From: Actinomycetota bacterium
GTDB taxonomy: Bacteria > Actinomycetota > Thermoleophilia > Solirubrobacterales > Solirubrobacteraceae
Reading direction: 5' to 3'
NCBI GenBank assembly: GCA_005888335.1
Contig: VAWY01000120.1
Coordinates: forward strand, 1 to 12,727
DNA: 12,727 nucleotides
Below are positions 1 through 6,230 of this stretch, piece by piece; within the stretch, counting starts at the first letter, position 1, and each line of letters starts with the position of its first letter. The notes beneath the pieces were generated by a model. It was not told the origin of the DNA, ran no database searches, and was given only the letters and a program-made list of their open reading frames with translations. Both the position numbers and the translations under genes were made by a program.

Positions 1-995
1 GACAGCCTCACGAGATCGGCCGGCACCGCGGCCGCCGACCCCTCGACCGACTGGTGCGTCATCGCCTGCGGGACCTCGATCAGCGACTCGACGCCGCCGA
101 GCGACTCGGCCAGCGTGAAGACGCGCGTCGCGGCGGCCAGGCGCGCCGCCTGCGGGTGGCGGAACGAGACCATGCCGCCGAACCCCGGCCAGCGGACGTC
201 CGCGATGCCCGCCTCGTCGCGCAGGAAGGCGGCCACCGCGCGGGCGTTCTCGGTGTGCGCCGCGACGCGCAGGTGGACCGCGCCCACCGCGTTCTGGACG
301 AAGCGCACCTGCTCGTGCAGGTCGGCGTCGCGGACGATCACCGCGCCGCCGACGGTGTCGGAGTGCCCGCCGAGGTACTTCGTCGTCGAGTGGACGACCG
401 CGTCGGCGCCCAGCTCGAGCGGGCGCTGCACCGCCGGCGTGGCGAACGTGTTGTCGACGACGACCAGCGCGTCGCGGCGCGCCGCGACGATCGCCTCGAT
501 GTCGACGACGTTGAGCAGCGGGTTGGTCGGCGTCTCGACCCAGATCAAGCGCGTCTCCGGGCGCACGGCGGCGGCCACGGCCGCCGGGTCGGTCTGATCG
601 ACGAGGTCGTAGGCCAGCCCCCAGCGCGACAGCACCTTGTCGACAAGCCGGTAGGTGCCGCCGTAGAGGTCGCCCGGCAGCACCACGTGGTCGCCGGCCC
701 CCGCGACCGCGGTGAGCAGCGCATGGGTCGCCGCCATCCCGCTGGCGAACGCGCTGGCCAGCCCGCCCTCGAGCTCACCGAGCGCCCGCTCGAGCGCCGC
801 GCGCGTCGGGTTCGCCGAGCGCGCGTAGTCGTAGTCCTCGACGAAGACCCCGGGCGCGCGCTGGGCGTAGGTCGACGTCTGGTGGATGGCCGGGACGATC
901 GACCCGTACGACGGGTCCGGCTCGAGGCCGGCGTGCACGGCACGCGTGGCGAAGTGGACGGCCGGCGGCCGCCCGTCCGGGGCCGCGGGCTTCAT
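1..995 (-). CDS. metB: Cystathionine gamma-synthase / gamma-lyase (PLP enzyme), partial
   Basis: This is a PLP-dependent enzyme of the Cys/Met metabolism family, acting on cystathionine in the cytoplasm. The visible 331 residues begin at an ATG (993-995) that overlaps the stop of cbs as ATGA, so the two are probably translationally coupled. The gene runs off the left edge; the family is usually about 380 aa, so perhaps 50 C-terminal residues are missing. Visible motifs are the N-terminal NPTR block, ASGMAA, the VVDNTF segment whose Asp contacts the pyridine ring, and HSTTKYLGGHSD with Lys206 as the expected Schiff-base lysine. Sequence alone does not separate gamma-synthase (methionine direction) from gamma-lyase (cysteine direction). 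The partner cbs makes cystathionine from homocysteine, which favours a lyase role in reverse transsulfuration; actinobacterial MetB proteins can be bifunctional. Family assignment is secure, reaction direction is not. Confidence 0.93.
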   Translation of the reverse strand, partial: MKPAAPDGRPPAVHFATRAVHAGLEPDPSYGSIVPAIHQTSTYAQRAPGVFVEDYDYARSANPTRAALERALGELEGGLASAFASGMAATHALLTAVAGAGDHVVLPGDLYGGTYRLVDKVLSRWGLAYDLVDQTDPAAVAAAVRPETRLIWVETPTNPLLNVVDIEAIVAARRDALVVVDNTFATPAVQRPLELGADAVVHSTTKYLGGHSDTVGGAVIVRDADLHEQVRFVQNAVGAVHLRVAAHTENARAVAAFLRDEAGIADVRWPGFGGMVSFRHPQAARLAAATRVFTLAESLGGVESLIEVPQAMTHQSVEGSAAAVPADLVRL

Positions 996-2383
996 CGGGC
1001 CAGCGCCTCGAGCAGGTCGGCGCGCGTGACGATGCCCGCGGGCCGGCCGTCGAGCGTCACGAGCAGCGCCTGGCGCTCACCGGCCAGCAGGGCCACCGCC
1101 TCGGTCGCCGCGTCCTCGGCGGACACGGCCGGGAAGGGCGGCTCCATGACGTGCACGACCTCGGCGCCGAGCAGGGCCGGGTCCTCGACCGCGTGCTTGA
1201 GCAGCCCGCGCTCGCTGACCGACCCGACGATCGCGTGCGCGTCGTGCCCGCTGACCACCGGCAGCTGCGAGACGCGGTGCTCGTGCAGCAGCGCGACGGC
1301 GTCGCGGACGTGGTCGTGGGCGCGGATGCTGACCAGCGGCGGAACCTCGCCGTCCTCGTGCTTGCGGCGCAGGACGTCCCCGACGGTCTGGTCGCCGGCG
1401 CGCTCCAGGAAGCCGTACTGGGTCATCCAGGCGTCGTTGAAGACCTTCGACAGGTAGCTGCGCCCGCCGTCCGGGAGGATCACGGCGACCATCGCGCTCG
1501 GGTCGTCGAGGTCGCGCGCGACCTGCAGGGCGGCCCAGGCCGCGAGCCCGCTCGACCCCCCGACGAGCAGCCCCTCCTCGGCGGCCAGGCGCCGCGTCGT
1601 CAGGAACGCGTCGCGGTCCGAGACGGTGACGTAGCGATCGACGACGGTCCGGTCGAAGGTCTCGGGCCAGAAGTCCTCGCCGACGCCCTCGACGAGGTAC
1701 GGCTTGACCTCGGCGCCGGAGTAGATCGAGCCGACGGGATCGGCGCCGATGACCTCGATGGCCGGGTTGCGCTCCTTGAGGTAGCGCCCCACGCCGGTGA
1801 TCGTCCCGCCGGTGCCGACGCCGGCCACCAGGTGAGTGATCGCGCCGCCGCTCTGCTCCCAGAGCTCGGGGCCGGTCGAGCGGTAGTGCGCTTCCGGGTT
1901 GGCCGGGTTGAAGTACTGGTTGGGCTGGAAGGCACCGGGGATCTCCTCGGCCAGGCGGTCGGCCACCCGGTAGTAGGACTCCGGCGAGGACGGCGGCACC
2001 TCCGTCGGCGCGACCACGACCTCGGCGCCGTAGGCGCGCAGCAGGTCGATCTTCTCGCGCGACATCTTGTCGGGCAGGACGGCGATCACCCGGTAGCCCT
2101 TCAGCCGCGCCGCGATGGCCAGCCCCGTCCCCGTGTTGCCCGACGTCGGCTCGACGATCGTCCCGCCCGGGCGCAGCTTGCCGTCGCGCTCGGCGGCCTC
2201 GATCAGCGCGACCGCGATCCGGTCCTTGATCGACCCGCCCGGGTTGAGGGCCTCGACCTTGGCCACGAGCTGCGGCCGCAGCCCGGCGCCGAGGCGCCCG
2301 AGGCGGACCAGCGGCGTGCCGCCGATCGCGTCGAGGATCGTGTCCTTGATGTCCGTCGTTGAGGGGCTGGTGACTGCGCGCAT
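992..2383 (-). CDS. cbs: Cystathionine beta-synthase with C-terminal CBS-domain pair
   Basis: This PLP enzyme condenses serine (or O-acetylserine) with homocysteine to cystathionine, the first step of reverse transsulfuration. The 463-aa product matches the length of mycobacterial Cbs. The fold-type II catalytic core covers residues 14-320: NPGGSIKDR with Schiff-base Lys53, TSGNTG (80-85) for the substrate carboxylate, the QYFNPANPEAHY block near 156-167, the phosphate loop GVGTGGT (188-194), and a later GGSSG. Two CBS domains follow from about 348 to the end, suggesting regulation by an adenosyl ligand. There is no heme-binding N-terminal extension as in the human enzyme. The ATG at 2383 is chosen because the family homology starts about 15 residues in and a GAGGG sits just upstream. 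The reading frame stays open further upstream, but that part is antisense to the lrp gene. It is followed by metB with a 4-nt overlap. Confidence 0.95.
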   Translation of the reverse strand: MRAVTSPSTTDIKDTILDAIGGTPLVRLGRLGAGLRPQLVAKVEALNPGGSIKDRIAVALIEAAERDGKLRPGGTIVEPTSGNTGTGLAIAARLKGYRVIAVLPDKMSREKIDLLRAYGAEVVVAPTEVPPSSPESYYRVADRLAEEIPGAFQPNQYFNPANPEAHYRSTGPELWEQSGGAITHLVAGVGTGGTITGVGRYLKERNPAIEVIGADPVGSIYSGAEVKPYLVEGVGEDFWPETFDRTVVDRYVTVSDRDAFLTTRRLAAEEGLLVGGSSGLAAWAALQVARDLDDPSAMVAVILPDGGRSYLSKVFNDAWMTQYGFLERAGDQTVGDVLRRKHEDGEVPPLVSIRAHDHVRDAVALLHEHRVSQLPVVSGHDAHAIVGSVSERGLLKHAVEDPALLGAEVVHVMEPPFPAVSAEDAATEAVALLAGERQALLVTLDGRPAGIVTRADLLEALAR

Positions 2384-2443
2384 GCCCTCAGTTTGCCACG
2401 TATGCGGCCATATCGATTGCGCTCCGAAGGATCTGCGGACAAA

Positions 2444-2482
2444 TGTTGCAGAGCCGTTCATCATGCGGTGAGAGCTGCAACA
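2444..2482. promoter_or_regulatory. Inverted repeat between divergent cbs and lrp; candidate Lrp-type operator
   Basis: The 108-bp gap between the divergent cbs and lrp starts is noticeably less GC-rich than its surroundings. It contains a perfect 8-bp inverted repeat, TGTTGCAG (2444-2451) and CTGCAACA (2475-2482). The arm centres are 31 bp apart, about three helical turns, which would place both on one DNA face. A 7-bp direct repeat ATCTGCG also occurs at 2431-2437 and 2483-2489. Lrp/AsnC proteins typically bind several phased, imperfect palindromic sites in front of their own gene and a divergent target. Operator function is inferred from position and symmetry only; I found no convincing -35/-10 pair for either gene. 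Confidence 0.4.
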
Positions 2483-2491
2483 ATCTGCGCT

Positions 2492-2989
2492 GTGCCGAAC
2501 GACCGCCACCGCCCGCCGCTCGACGCCGTCGACCGCGCGATCCTCGAGGTGCTCAGCGAGAACGCCCGCCTCCCGAACAACCGCCTCGCCGAGCGCGTGG
2601 GCGTCGCGCCGTCGACCTGCCTGGCGCGCGTCAACGCGCTGCGCGAGAGCGGCGTCCTGCTCGGCTTCCACGCCGAGATCGACCTCGCCGCGCTGGGCCG
2701 GCCGCTGCAGGCGATGATCGCGGTGCGGCTCGCCGCTCACGCGCGCGAGCAGATCGACGCCTTCACGAACGCCGTCCGGCAGCTGCCGGGCGTCCTTTCG
2801 GTCTTCCACATGACGGGCGTCACCGACTACCTCGTCTGGGTCGCCGCCGCCGACATGCAGGAGCTGCGCGAGTTCGTCGTCGACCACCTGGCGACCCACC
2901 CCGCGGTCGCTCATGCGGAGACGTCGCTCATCTACGAGCACCGCCGCGGCCCCGGGCTCTGGGGCACCGCGGACCCCGCGCACAGGTAG
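2492..2989 (+). CDS. Lrp/AsnC-family transcriptional regulator
   Basis: This is a 165-aa protein with the standard feast/famine regulator layout. An N-terminal winged HTH starts at LDAVDRAILEVL (10-21), with recognition-helix region VAPSTCLARVNALRESGV (38-55). An RAM effector/oligomerisation domain follows at about 67-150. Such proteins assemble as dimers to octamers and sense amino acids. The GTG at 2492 is preferred because it leaves nine residues before the conserved LD..DR segment, as usual; an in-frame GTG at 2468 would run the CDS through the inverted repeat. The gene is divergent from cbs-metB, so control of sulfur amino-acid metabolism by cysteine or methionine is likely, resembling Lrp-like regulators such as DecR/YbaO or MdeR next to sulfur amino-acid enzymes. 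The effector is unknown. It ends 4 nt before the stop of a convergent gene. Confidence 0.92.
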   Translation: MPNDRHRPPLDAVDRAILEVLSENARLPNNRLAERVGVAPSTCLARVNALRESGVLLGFHAEIDLAALGRPLQAMIAVRLAAHAREQIDAFTNAVRQLPGVLSVFHMTGVTDYLVWVAAADMQELREFVVDHLATHPAVAHAETSLIYEHRRGPGLWGTADPAHR

Positions 2990-2993
2990 GGCG

Positions 2994-3434
2994 CTAGACG
3001 ACCCGCACGCGCCCGTGCGGCTCGCCGCCGCCCAGGCAGTACTCGGGCGCCGGGCCGAGCACCAGCTGGCGCCGCCAGACCGCCTCGGCGCCGTCCTCGG
3101 GCGCGCGCGCCCAGCGCGCGGCCGCCGGCGGGACCGGCTCGCCGTGCACGAGCGCGTAGACGCCGCCCCACCCCTCGGCGGTCCGAGCGGCGGCGGCGTC
3201 GTGCTCGGCGCGGCGCGGCGGCGCGACCGCGGCCGCGTTGAGCTCCCCCAGGGCCGCCCAGTCCTCGACGACGTACCAGTCCTCGTAGCCGTCGGCGTGG
3301 CGCCACGGCAGCAGGCGCAGGCGAAAGCACGCTGAAGGCACGCCGAGCGTCGCGTGGAAGGCGCGCAGCCGCGCCTCGTAGTCGTCGCGCTCCACGTCCC
3401 CGGCCGGGCGGTGCCAGAAGACGTAGGCGAGCAC
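2994..3434 (-). CDS. Conserved protein of unknown function (146 aa)
   Basis: I do not recognise a named family. The product is 146 aa, soluble, with no signal peptide or membrane segment. It begins MLAYVFWHRP and is rich in aromatic residues: a DGYEDWYVVEDWAALGELN stretch near the middle, and VWRRQLVLGPAPEYCL near the C-terminus that looks like a conserved signature. The opening strand followed by a YE...L..FH helix recalls dimeric alpha/beta-barrel proteins (EthD/NIPSNAP-like), but this is only an impression. The GTG start (3432-3434) lies 2 nt after the stop of the upstream hydrolase gene, so it is almost certainly the last gene of the riboswitch-led operon and translationally coupled. Codon use matches its neighbours, with strong GC at third positions, supporting a real gene. 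Confidence 0.78.
   Translation of the reverse strand: MLAYVFWHRPAGDVERDDYEARLRAFHATLGVPSACFRLRLLPWRHADGYEDWYVVEDWAALGELNAAAVAPPRRAEHDAAAARTAEGWGGVYALVHGEPVPPAAARWARAPEDGAEAVWRRQLVLGPAPEYCLGGGEPHGRVRVV
3003..3020. terminator. GC-rich hairpin near the convergent gene ends
   Basis: A perfect 7-bp stem, CCGCACG / CGTGCGG, encloses a 4-nt loop. It starts 13 nt after the lrp stop and lies inside the last codons of the minus-strand unknown gene. No T-tract follows on either strand, so it is at best a U-less terminator or mRNA 3'-end stabiliser for lrp. It could equally be a by-product of GC-rich coding sequence. Confidence 0.25.
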
Positions 3435-3436
3435 GG

Positions 3437-4246
3437 TTATGTCGCGGCCCGGGCGAGCGCGTGCTCACGGACGAGCTCGGCCGAGCGCTCCGGCTCCTCC
3501 CAGAAGAACAGGTGGCCAATGGCGTCGAGCACCTCGAGCCGCGCGCCGGGGATCGCCCGCGCGATCAGCTCGGCGTTGCCGACGGGCAGCATCTCGTCGT
3601 CGGTGCCGTGGATGACGAGCGTCGGCACCGCGACCTGGGCGAGCCGCGCGCTGGTGTCGTGGACCTGGCAGGCCTGCACCTGGGCGATGATCGTCGGGAG
3701 GTTGGCCGGGACCTCGAGCGCGCGGCGGCGGAACTCCGCGAACTGCTCGTCGTCGGCCGCGAAGCGCCGCGACACGTTGACCTCCCAGCCGACGCGCAGC
3801 GCGCGCTCGCGGTCGCCCGAGCTCATCGCGCCGAAGAGCCGCTCACCGACGGCGGGCGACGTCAGCGCCGAGCCCGTGCCGCCCGCGTACGTGCAGCCGA
3901 GCGTGAGCGTGCGCACGCGCTCGGGATGGCGCAGCACGAGCTCCTGGGCGACCATGCCGCCCATCGAGATGCCGACGACGTGCGCGCTCGCCCACCCGAG
4001 CTCGTCGAGCACGGCGGCGGCGTCGTCGGCCAGGTCGGCGATCGAGAACGGCGGCTCGGTGCGCGCCGAGCGCCCGATGCCGCGATGGTCGTAGACGGCG
4101 ATCTCGAAGTCGTGCCGCAACGCCTCGAGGAACGGCTCGCCCCACGTCAGGTGGGTGCCGCTCATCCCCATGATCAGCAGCAGCGGCTCGCCGGAACCGC
4201 CGCGCTCGTAGTACAGCTCGTTGTCGCCGACCCGGAACGTGGCCAT
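3437..4246 (-). CDS. Alpha/beta-fold hydrolase
   Basis: This is a 269-aa cytoplasmic single-domain alpha/beta hydrolase. The order of motifs is canonical: an oxyanion-region segment LLIMGMSGTH (23-32), YDHRGIGRS (52-60), the nucleophile elbow GISMGG with Ser94, the acid strand VIHGTDDEMLP with Asp217 as likely acid, and GHLFFWEEP with His245. A cap region lies at about 120-200. The substrate cannot be read from sequence; relatives include esterases, 3-oxoadipate enol-lactonase-like proteins and haloperoxidase-like enzymes. The ATG at 4246 lies 9 nt after the dinB stop, and its own stop is 2 nt before the next start, so it is an operon member. A TAGGGT hexamer overlapping the dinB stop, 6 nt before the ATG, may also give it a private leaderless promoter. 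Confidence 0.9.
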   Translation of the reverse strand: MATFRVGDNELYYERGGSGEPLLLIMGMSGTHLTWGEPFLEALRHDFEIAVYDHRGIGRSARTEPPFSIADLADDAAAVLDELGWASAHVVGISMGGMVAQELVLRHPERVRTLTLGCTYAGGTGSALTSPAVGERLFGAMSSGDRERALRVGWEVNVSRRFAADDEQFAEFRRRALEVPANLPTIIAQVQACQVHDTSARLAQVAVPTLVIHGTDDEMLPVGNAELIARAIPGARLEVLDAIGHLFFWEEPERSAELVREHALARAAT

Positions 4247-4252
4247 GGCGGC

Positions 4253-4258
4253 ACCCTA
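4253..4258 (-). promoter_or_regulatory. Candidate -10 box for leaderless hydrolase mRNA
   Basis: TAGGGT on the minus strand fits the TANNNT -10 pattern and is followed by 6 nt and then the hydrolase ATG. The first three bases are the dinB stop codon. No -35 element is evident. If used, the transcript would start at or next to the ATG and allow expression independent of the upstream riboswitch. Confidence 0.35.
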
Positions 4259-5296
4259 TACGGGCAACGCGAGCTGGTCGTCCGCGGCGGCGAACGACGC
4301 GACGCGCACGCCGAGCAGCCGGACGGGCCGCGGCGGCGCGTACGCGCGCAGCAGCTCGACCGCGACGTCGGCGACGCGCTGCGGGTCATGCGTCGGCTCG
4401 GCCTGCGTGCGGGCGCGCGTGACCGTCGTCCAGTCGTCGAGACGGACCTTGATCGCGATCGTCCGCCCGCGCCGGTCGTGGCGCGCAAGGCCCGCGCACA
4501 GCTCGCCGGCCAGGCGCCGCAGCACGCGCTCCTGCTCGGCGCGGTCGGCGATGTCGATCGGGAACGTCGTCTCGCGCGACTCCGACACCGCCTCGCGCTC
4601 GAGGGTCAGCCCCGCGGAGCCGTGGAAGCGCGCGCGGGCCAGCAGGTCGCGGCCGTGGTTGGGGCCGAAGCGCGCGCGCAGCGTCTCCTCCGGCGTGGCG
4701 GCGAGCTCGCCGAGCGTGGCGATGCCCATGGCGGCCAGGCGCTCGGCGGTCTTCGGGCCGATCCCCGGCACCAGGCCGGGCGCCGCCGACGCGAAGCGCG
4801 CGCACGCCTCCTCGCGGGTCAGGACGACGAAGCCGCCGGGCTTCTCCGCGTCCGAGGCGACCTTGGCGACGAGCTTGTTCGGCCCGATCCCGACCGACGC
4901 CGCGAGGCCGGTGCGCTCGCGGATGGCCGCGACGAGCCGGCGCATGGCGGCGCGCGGCGCCACCATCCCGTCGAGGTCGAGGTAGCCCTCGTCGAGGCCG
5001 AGGCGCTCGACCCGCTCCACGTGGGCGCGTACGACCTGCCACACGCGCTCGCTCGCCTCGCGGTAGTAGGCGAAGTCGGGCGGGAGGAAGACCGCGTCGG
5101 GGCACAGCCGCCGGGCGCGGGCGGCCGGGGTGGCCGACCCGACGCCGAAGCGGCGCGCCTCGTAGCTGGCGGTGGTGACCACCGCCCGCGGGCCCGTCCC
5201 GGCCACGACGACCGGAAGGCCGCGCAGCTCGGGACGGCGCTGGAGCTCGACGGACACGTAGAACGCGTCCATGTCGAGGTGGGCGATGGGCGGCAT
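4256..5296 (-). CDS. dinB: DNA polymerase IV (Y-family translesion polymerase)
   Basis: A 346-aa Y-family polymerase that copies past damaged template bases with low fidelity. The N-terminal block HLDMDAFYVSVE supplies the first metal ligand Asp8 and steric-gate Tyr13. ASYEARRFGV is the nucleotide-binding fingers motif. GLDEGYLD (100-107) carries metal ligands Asp102 and Glu103. The thumb helix-hairpin-helix includes VPGIGPKTAERL, and the little-finger domain fills the C-terminal third. The protein ends QLALPV, resembling the C-terminal beta-clamp-binding pentapeptide of Pol IV (QLxL), so it is probably clamp-dependent. Two residues beside the catalytic pair are Gly where Ser/Ala are usual; otherwise it is complete and of normal length. 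The ATG is 15 nt after the stop of the RlpA-like gene, with only a weak GGGCGG upstream, so translation may depend on coupling. No LexA-type operator was recognised nearby. Confidence 0.95.
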   Translation of the reverse strand: MPPIAHLDMDAFYVSVELQRRPELRGLPVVVAGTGPRAVVTTASYEARRFGVGSATPAARARRLCPDAVFLPPDFAYYREASERVWQVVRAHVERVERLGLDEGYLDLDGMVAPRAAMRRLVAAIRERTGLAASVGIGPNKLVAKVASDAEKPGGFVVLTREEACARFASAAPGLVPGIGPKTAERLAAMGIATLGELAATPEETLRARFGPNHGRDLLARARFHGSAGLTLEREAVSESRETTFPIDIADRAEQERVLRRLAGELCAGLARHDRRGRTIAIKVRLDDWTTVTRARTQAEPTHDPQRVADVAVELLRAYAPPRPVRLLGVRVASFAAADDQLALPV

Positions 5297-5311
5297 GGCA
5301 GCCGCCCACTA

Positions 5312-6001
5312 TTACCGCGTCGTCAGGACGTAGCCGTGGCCGGCGAAGCCGAGCCGCTGCTTCGTCGCCGCCGTCAGGTCGAACTCGCGGCCGGCCACGT
5401 AGGGACCGCGGTCGACGACCGGCACGCGGACGCTGCGTCCGCGGTAGCGCAGCGTGATCTTGGTGCCGCACGGCAGCGTCTTGTGCGCGACGCCGAGCGT
5501 GCCCGGCGTCAGGTTCCCGCCGCACGCGAGGTGATGACCGAAGAACCCGGGGCCGTACCACGACGCGTTCGCGTGGCGGTAGACGTTCAGGCGCCCAAGC
5601 GAGCGGCGCGGGCCGCCGCGGCGGGCCCGACCGGCGCGGCCGGCGGTCGCGGCCTGCGCGCCGGCGACGCGGACACGCAGCTTCCACGAGCCGGGGCGAC
5701 GGGTGCGGTAGCGCAGCCGGTAGCGCCCGGCGGCGTCCGTCCCGTCGCGGTCCAGCGTGGTCCAGCGGCCCCGGCGGCGCGCCTGCAGCGCGACGACGTC
5801 GCCGCGACGCGGGGGGCGCAGGACGCCCTGCACGCGCACGGCGCGGCCGGCGAGCACATGCGTGCGCGCCTTCTTGACGGTGATCACGTCCTGGTTGTTC
5901 TGGGCCAGCGCCACGGCGGACGTTCCCGCGGCGAGGGTGGCGAAGCCCAGCGCGCCAACGGCCATCGGCCGTCCGGCGCGCAGCAGGGGCTGCGGCCTCA
6001 T
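5312..6001 (-). CDS. Secreted RlpA-like double-psi beta-barrel protein
   Basis: A 229-aa exported protein probably acting on peptidoglycan. It has a twin-Arg-poor, Sec-type signal peptide (residues 1-33, hydrophobic 14-33, likely cleavage after ALA). An Ig-like/carboxypeptidase-regulatory-like beta domain follows (about 39-114), then an Arg/Gly/Ala-rich linker (115-137), and a C-terminal RlpA double-psi beta-barrel (about 143-229). The barrel shows ASWYGPGFFG, LACGG, LPCGT with a probable Cys160-Cys178 disulfide, and VVDRGPY with Asp197, the position of the acid needed in lytic-transglycosylase members. There is no lipoprotein Cys and no SPOR domain, unlike E. coli RlpA. The ATG at 6001 is chosen for the strong AAGGAGG 7 nt upstream; an upstream in-frame start would run through the riboswitch. 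It is the first gene behind that riboswitch, a placement known for actinobacterial cell-wall hydrolases. Confidence 0.88.
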   Translation of the reverse strand: MRPQPLLRAGRPMAVGALGFATLAAGTSAVALAQNNQDVITVKKARTHVLAGRAVRVQGVLRPPRRGDVVALQARRRGRWTTLDRDGTDAAGRYRLRYRTRRPGSWKLRVRVAGAQAATAGRAGRARRGGPRRSLGRLNVYRHANASWYGPGFFGHHLACGGNLTPGTLGVAHKTLPCGTKITLRYRGRSVRVPVVDRGPYVAGREFDLTAATKQRLGFAGHGYVLTTR

Positions 6002-6008
6002 TCGAGGT

Positions 6009-6015
6009 CCTCCTT
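6009..6015 (-). promoter_or_regulatory. Strong ribosome binding site of the RlpA-like gene
   Basis: AAGGAGG on the minus strand is followed by a 7-nt spacer and the ATG at 6001. It is the best Shine-Dalgarno match in the window, fixes the start, and lies just downstream of the riboswitch 3' end, where it could be affected by the fold. Confidence 0.85.
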
Positions 6016-6023
6016 CGGTTGTG

Positions 6024-6166
6024 CGGCCGCCTACGAGGTGAGCTGACGGGCTCGCGCTGCACGCGCTACGGCCGCGGTGATGCGGCCGATTCGCCCCAGC
6101 GGACACAGAGGTCCGCGGTGGTTCCCCCGCTCAGCGCTGTTTCAGGACAGCGCCGACTCGGCGTAC
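6024..6166 (-). promoter_or_regulatory. Cyclic-di-AMP riboswitch (ydaO-yuaA type)
   Basis: Read along the minus strand, the leader of the RlpA-like gene carries the conserved blocks of the ydaO class in the right order. These are GCGGGGGAACC (6120-6130), GGGGCGAATC (6088-6097), GTAGCG (6064-6069) and a long 3' block at 6028-6053 reading GAGCCCGTCAGCTCACC then TCGTAGGCG. A perfect 7-bp hairpin (6134-6140 with 6147-6153) matches the first internal stem. CGCC at 6160-6163 can pair with GGCG at 6028-6031 as the closing stem. The aptamer ends about 10 nt before the Shine-Dalgarno. Members of this class bind two c-di-AMP molecules and usually switch expression off when ligand is high; in actinobacteria they precede cell-wall-remodelling genes. 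I see no intrinsic terminator, so translational control or another termination route is inferred. The match is from memory of the consensus, not a covariance search. Confidence 0.87.
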
Positions 6167-6181
6167 GAACTGATGTTCGAC

Positions 6182-6187
6182 AACCTA
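6182..6187 (-). promoter_or_regulatory. Candidate -10 box for the riboswitch operon
   Basis: TAGGTT on the minus strand fits TANNNT and would start RNA near 6175, about 12 nt before the riboswitch closing stem at 6163. That is a sensible leader arrangement. No clear -35 hexamer is seen 16-18 bp upstream. Confidence 0.4.
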
Positions 6188-6213
6188 GCCCGGATCCTTG
6201 AGCGTCGTGTGCG

Positions 6214-6230
6214 GTCCCTCACACAGGGAC
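6214..6230 (-). terminator. Hairpin over the amidohydrolase stop codon
   Basis: GTCCCT / AGGGAC form a perfect 6-bp stem with a 5-nt loop, and the amidohydrolase TGA (6219-6221) lies within it. It separates this gene from the riboswitch operon on the same strand. No T-run follows, so it is a weak or U-less terminator candidate. Confidence 0.3.

Noticed and set aside
54..2362. Long plus-strand open frames opposite metB and cbs
   Set aside because: They are shadows of the minus-strand genes, which have full PLP-enzyme motifs and correct lengths.
2468..2491. Alternative GTG start of the Lrp gene at 2468
   Set aside because: It adds eight residues unlike Lrp N-termini and places the right arm of the inverted repeat in the coding sequence; not fully excluded.
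2384..2983. Upstream extension of the cbs frame by 200 codons
   Set aside because: This part is antisense to the well-supported Lrp gene and has no family similarity; the ATG at 2383 gives the normal Cbs length.
5297..5311. A private leaderless promoter for dinB (AT-rich TAATAGT after the RlpA-like stop)
   Set aside because: The hexamers there do not fit TANNNT at the right distance from the ATG, so I did not call it; it remains the main alternative to riboswitch control of dinB.
3461..6046. An 861-codon open frame on the plus strand
   Set aside because: It lies antisense to the hydrolase, dinB and RlpA-like genes, all supported by clear motifs. Its product is Arg/Ala/Gly-rich low complexity, as expected of the opposite strand of GC-rich genes.
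6002..6106. Longer N-terminus of the RlpA-like protein starting at 6106
   Set aside because: It would run through the riboswitch and Shine-Dalgarno and put residues before a typical signal peptide.
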